From contig NZ_JAIXWA010000081.1 of the NCBI RefSeq assembly GCF_027482425.1, positions 1 to 34,327 on the forward strand: DNA of 34,327 bases. The letters are read 5' to 3'. Below, piece after piece: positions 32,469-34,327 of the stretch (positions within the stretch are counted from its first letter, which is position 1; every line of letters starts with the position of its first letter). The notes under the pieces are model-generated. The model was not told the origin of the DNA and did no database searches. It saw nothing but the letters and a program-made list of their open reading frames with translations. A program made the position numbers and the translations under genes. The DNA is from Flavobacterium sp. (GTDB lineage: Bacteria; Bacteroidota; Bacteroidia; Flavobacteriales; Flavobacteriaceae).

Positions 32469-32476
32469 CAAAATTA
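32469..32476 (-). promoter_or_regulatory. Predicted -7 element of the PDZ-hydrolase operon
   Basis: On the minus strand TAATTTTG is a perfect TAnnTTTG box, 13 bases before the ATG. The nearest upstream TTTTG is 16 bases away, slightly short of the usual -33 spacing. Confidence 0.45.
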
Positions 32477-32512
32477 CCCGAAGAGGAGGTCACAAAAGGT
32501 GTCAAAAATTGC

Positions 32513-33358
32513 TTATTTCACCGCAGTGGGAGTCTGTCCAAATTTCTTTTTAAACGCTTTACAAAATGCTGATTTATCGGCAAACCCCGTTTGAAAGGCA
32601 ACTTCGGCAACACCAAGTCCTTGTCGCATTAATGTAAGGGAATGTTGTAAGCGCAAATGCAACACGTATTGGTAGGGTGTGCGGCCAAATAATTTTTTAA
32701 AAAGGCGTATGAAATGATATTCTGATAAATGGGCCTCTTGGGCTATGGAAGCGAGTGCTATAGGTTCCAAAAAATGCCGCTCGATGTACAAACGCGCTTC
32801 GTGTACGAAATTAAACAACCGCTTACTGGTTTCTTGTTTGACCGATTTTAGACGCGAAAATTGCTTCCAAAGGTCCACTTGATCTTTGACCAAACATTCG
32901 CCCAAGGTATAAAACAACTCGTGGTGTAACACGGCTTCTTCGCGGGTTAAGGCTTCAAAATGGTGTTCAATCTGACGAATGGCATAGCCCAAATGCGTGT
33001 GCGCCGCAGTGTAGCGGTTGACCATTTGCTCTTGTTGTAAAATAAAAGCGGCCAACTCAGGTTGGGTTCCATATTCAAAATCCAAAATCTCTTGAATCAC
33101 TTTGGGCTGGATATCCAAACAAATACCCAAAACGGGTTGAGCACTGTCGATAATAATATGTGAGGTTGAAGTGGCATTACCTACAATATATTCGCCCGAT
33201 TCCACACGGTAGGTTCGGTTGTTGATTCGGTACTGTTCACAACCGCGTACCACATATTTGGCAGAAAATACTGTAAAATCAACGCTACTGTCGAAGGCTT
33301 GTACCCCCGAGACCCGAATTTCGCCATTATGCGCCGCTGAAAGTACCACTTTGTTCAT
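32513..33358 (-). CDS. AraC-family transcriptional regulator
   Basis: The 281-residue protein has a beta-rich N-terminal sensor with little similarity to the cupin of the other AraC protein (here ESGEYIVGN and SHIIIDSAQP), a helical middle section (about 95-160) and an AraC double helix-turn-helix from about 180 (ALASIAQEAHLSEYHFIRLF; VAEVAFQTGFADKSAFCKAF). It is immediately upstream of the PDZ-hydrolase operon on the same strand, separated by 57 bases that contain that operon's own -7 box. Its targets and ligand are not evident. Confidence 0.9.
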   Translation of the reverse strand: MNKVVLSAAHNGEIRVSGVQAFDSSVDFTVFSAKYVVRGCEQYRINNRTYRVESGEYIVGNATSTSHIIIDSAQPVLGICLDIQPKVIQEILDFEYGTQPELAAFILQQEQMVNRYTAAHTHLGYAIRQIEHHFEALTREEAVLHHELFYTLGECLVKDQVDLWKQFSRLKSVKQETSKRLFNFVHEARLYIERHFLEPIALASIAQEAHLSEYHFIRLFKKLFGRTPYQYVLHLRLQHSLTLMRQGLGVAEVAFQTGFADKSAFCKAFKKKFGQTPTAVK

Positions 33359-33593
33359 AGGAGTGCTTTTCTACTTTAGTCCAACACCGCCGCATTTTGT
33401 TACAGCAAAACTGCAAAAAAACCGATGGGTTTTATGGTGAAAAACATGCTGAGGTGGCTCGTTCATTTTTTTACATAAATCAACATAACTCCCTAAAATT
33501 ATGTCAATTAACAGTTGTTTTTCTCCGTCAGCACTCGTGTGAAGTACCGTTGTAAAGTATTGCCCAATTACCCATTCCAATCAGCACTCACCT

Positions 33594-34085
33594 ATGAAAA
33601 TTCCAACCCCAATATAGCACTGACGTAAGAAAATATCCCAAGCCCTAACGGGTCGTTTGGGGCAATCCCGTCGTCCCATTCATAATCCCTCGCAATATAT
33701 CCCCACACCTATCCACCGTATTTTGATTATTCGGCCCAACCATCGTTTAGGGAACACGCTATTGATTACGCCTATCGTTGCCGAAAAGCAGCAACTTTTT
33801 CCTACAGCCACGGTGGATTTATTTGTTAAAGGAGGCATAGCGACTGAGGTGTTTCGAGAATATAAACAAGTAGATCGCATCTTGGCCTTGCCCAAAAACC
33901 ATTTTAAGGCGTTGGGAACCTATCTTTGGATTTGATTCGGGCGGATGCGCTCGAATGACTTAGTGATTAATAGTGTTTCGCATTCGTCTTCGGGGCGCTT
34001 GGCGACAGCATGGGCGCGCGGAACGTATAAATAGTATGGCGACACCGACCCAACGAAAGTTTACAAGTCCTTCGTTATCTGTTAA
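33594..34085 (+). pseudogene. Decayed GT9 glycosyltransferase (heptosyltransferase-like)
   Basis: From the ATG at 33594 one frame reads as the N-terminal half of a GT9/heptosyltransferase-like protein: ILIIRPNHRLGNTLLITPIV (Rossmann start with the glycine-rich loop), LFVKGGIATEVFREYKQVDR, and DLVINSVSHSSSGRLATAWA. It is broken by four in-frame stops: TAG at 33615, TGA at 33621, TGA at 33933 and TAG at 34032. After about 34060 the similarity appears to jump frame (IPHMAQ) and then ends; the C-terminal half of the enzyme is missing. The intact gene would have transferred a sugar in lipopolysaccharide or glycan assembly. The stops are nonsense changes, so it is unlikely to be made even in part. 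Confidence 0.8.
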
Positions 34086-34105
34086 TTCCACACATGGCTC
34101 AAGGT

Positions 34106-34327
34106 TTACAAACTATAGTATTCCCCTATCACTTTGCGAATAGAGATAAACCCGATGGCATTCAAGTCCATGGTAGGCGGGTGACACCATTGTAACGCAG
34201 CTATCTCGTCAGAAGCTGAGATAACAACCTCTGGATTATCCAATTCATATTCGTAGAAAATATCGAGGGTTTTGTAGGGAATAGTTTTATACAAATAATT
34301 GTTGGCCGCGGTGGTAATATACTTGAG
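34106..34327 (-). CDS. NUDIX hydrolase, C-terminal part (cut by window end)
   Basis: An open minus-strand frame runs from the window edge to a stop at 34106 (73 codons seen). It reads as the end of a NUDIX hydrolase of the Bacteroidota ADP-ribose or NADH-pyrophosphatase-like type: YKTLDIFYEYELD, then SDEIAALQWCHP, and a last helix GFISIRKVIGEY. The NUDIX box itself would lie past 34327, so activity cannot be judged. It starts beyond the edge; a TTG at 34294 is not a convincing start because the frame stays coding upstream. It converges on the GT9 pseudogene, 20 bases apart. Confidence 0.7.
   Translation of the reverse strand, partial: LKYITTAANNYLYKTIPYKTLDIFYEYELDNPEVVISASDEIAALQWCHPPTMDLNAIGFISIRKVIGEYYSL

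Noticed and set aside
33594..34085. Frameshift as the main lesion in the GT9 gene
   Set aside because: Similarity continues in the same frame across the first stops, so they are nonsense codons. A frame change is likely only after about 34060.

Overview
The window looks like chromosomal DNA of a member of the Flavobacteriaceae (Bacteroidota). The base composition is moderately AT-rich. Several promoters match the Bacteroidota pattern (TTTG, about 19-20 bases, then TAnnTTTG) and Shine-Dalgarno sequences are weak or absent. The gene content also fits: a single-chain PurL, bacillithiol synthesis (bshB1), a menaquinone pair (isochorismate synthase and hotdog thioesterase), a DUF3667 protein, a GH92/GH127 carbohydrate operon and YCF48-type propellers. 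Identifications come from reading motifs; no database search was possible.

Layout. Positions 1-427 hold no gene I can support: a terminator, a 7-bp tandem repeat and a GC-rich structured element. Positions 428-4867 (minus strand) form a sulfide/persulfide block. It has a Cys/Lys-rich exported peptide, a thioredoxin, a two-Cys DUF2892 membrane protein, a CstB-type persulfide dioxygenase-rhodanese fusion, a 28-codon leader ORF, a TauE/SafE exporter, a Crp/Fnr regulator with three clustered cysteines, and a DUF1801 protein. Positions 4942-7052 (plus) carry DUF3667 and M28 peptidase genes. Then come a small exported protein, tRNA-His and the bshB1/menF/thioesterase group (minus). Positions 10372-16288 (plus) carry a lipoprotein, purL and a small exported protein. 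Positions 16576-19089 (minus) carry a CX5R phosphatase next to an LtaS-like membrane phosphotransferase/sulfatase, divergent from a long-chain acyl-CoA ligase. Positions 21057-28159 (minus) are a tightly overlapping five-gene carbohydrate operon (PhyH dioxygenase, TIM-barrel isomerase, sugar porter, GH92, GH127), facing a divergent AraC regulator. The right end has an NTF2-like protein, a small-membrane-protein/PDZ-hydrolase/propeller operon, a second AraC regulator, a decayed GT9 glycosyltransferase pseudogene and the 3' end of a NUDIX gene cut by the window edge. Other gene-free stretches are 29545-29783 and 33359-33593; I see nothing convincing in the second.

How the parts fit. The most interesting region is 2684-4415. 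Two short palindromes that both fit TRAY-N4-RTYA lie exactly 36.5 bp upstream of the last base of a TAnnTTTG-like -7 element. One precedes tauE and the other precedes the leader ORF/CstB unit. This is the geometry of a class II Crp/Fnr-activated promoter, and a Crp/Fnr protein is encoded next door. The inferred pathway is: thiol persulfide (probably bacillithiol persulfide, since bshB1 is nearby) oxidised by the CstB-like enzyme, sulfur passed by its rhodanese domain, the DUF2892 cysteines and thioredoxin, and an oxyanion exported by TauE.
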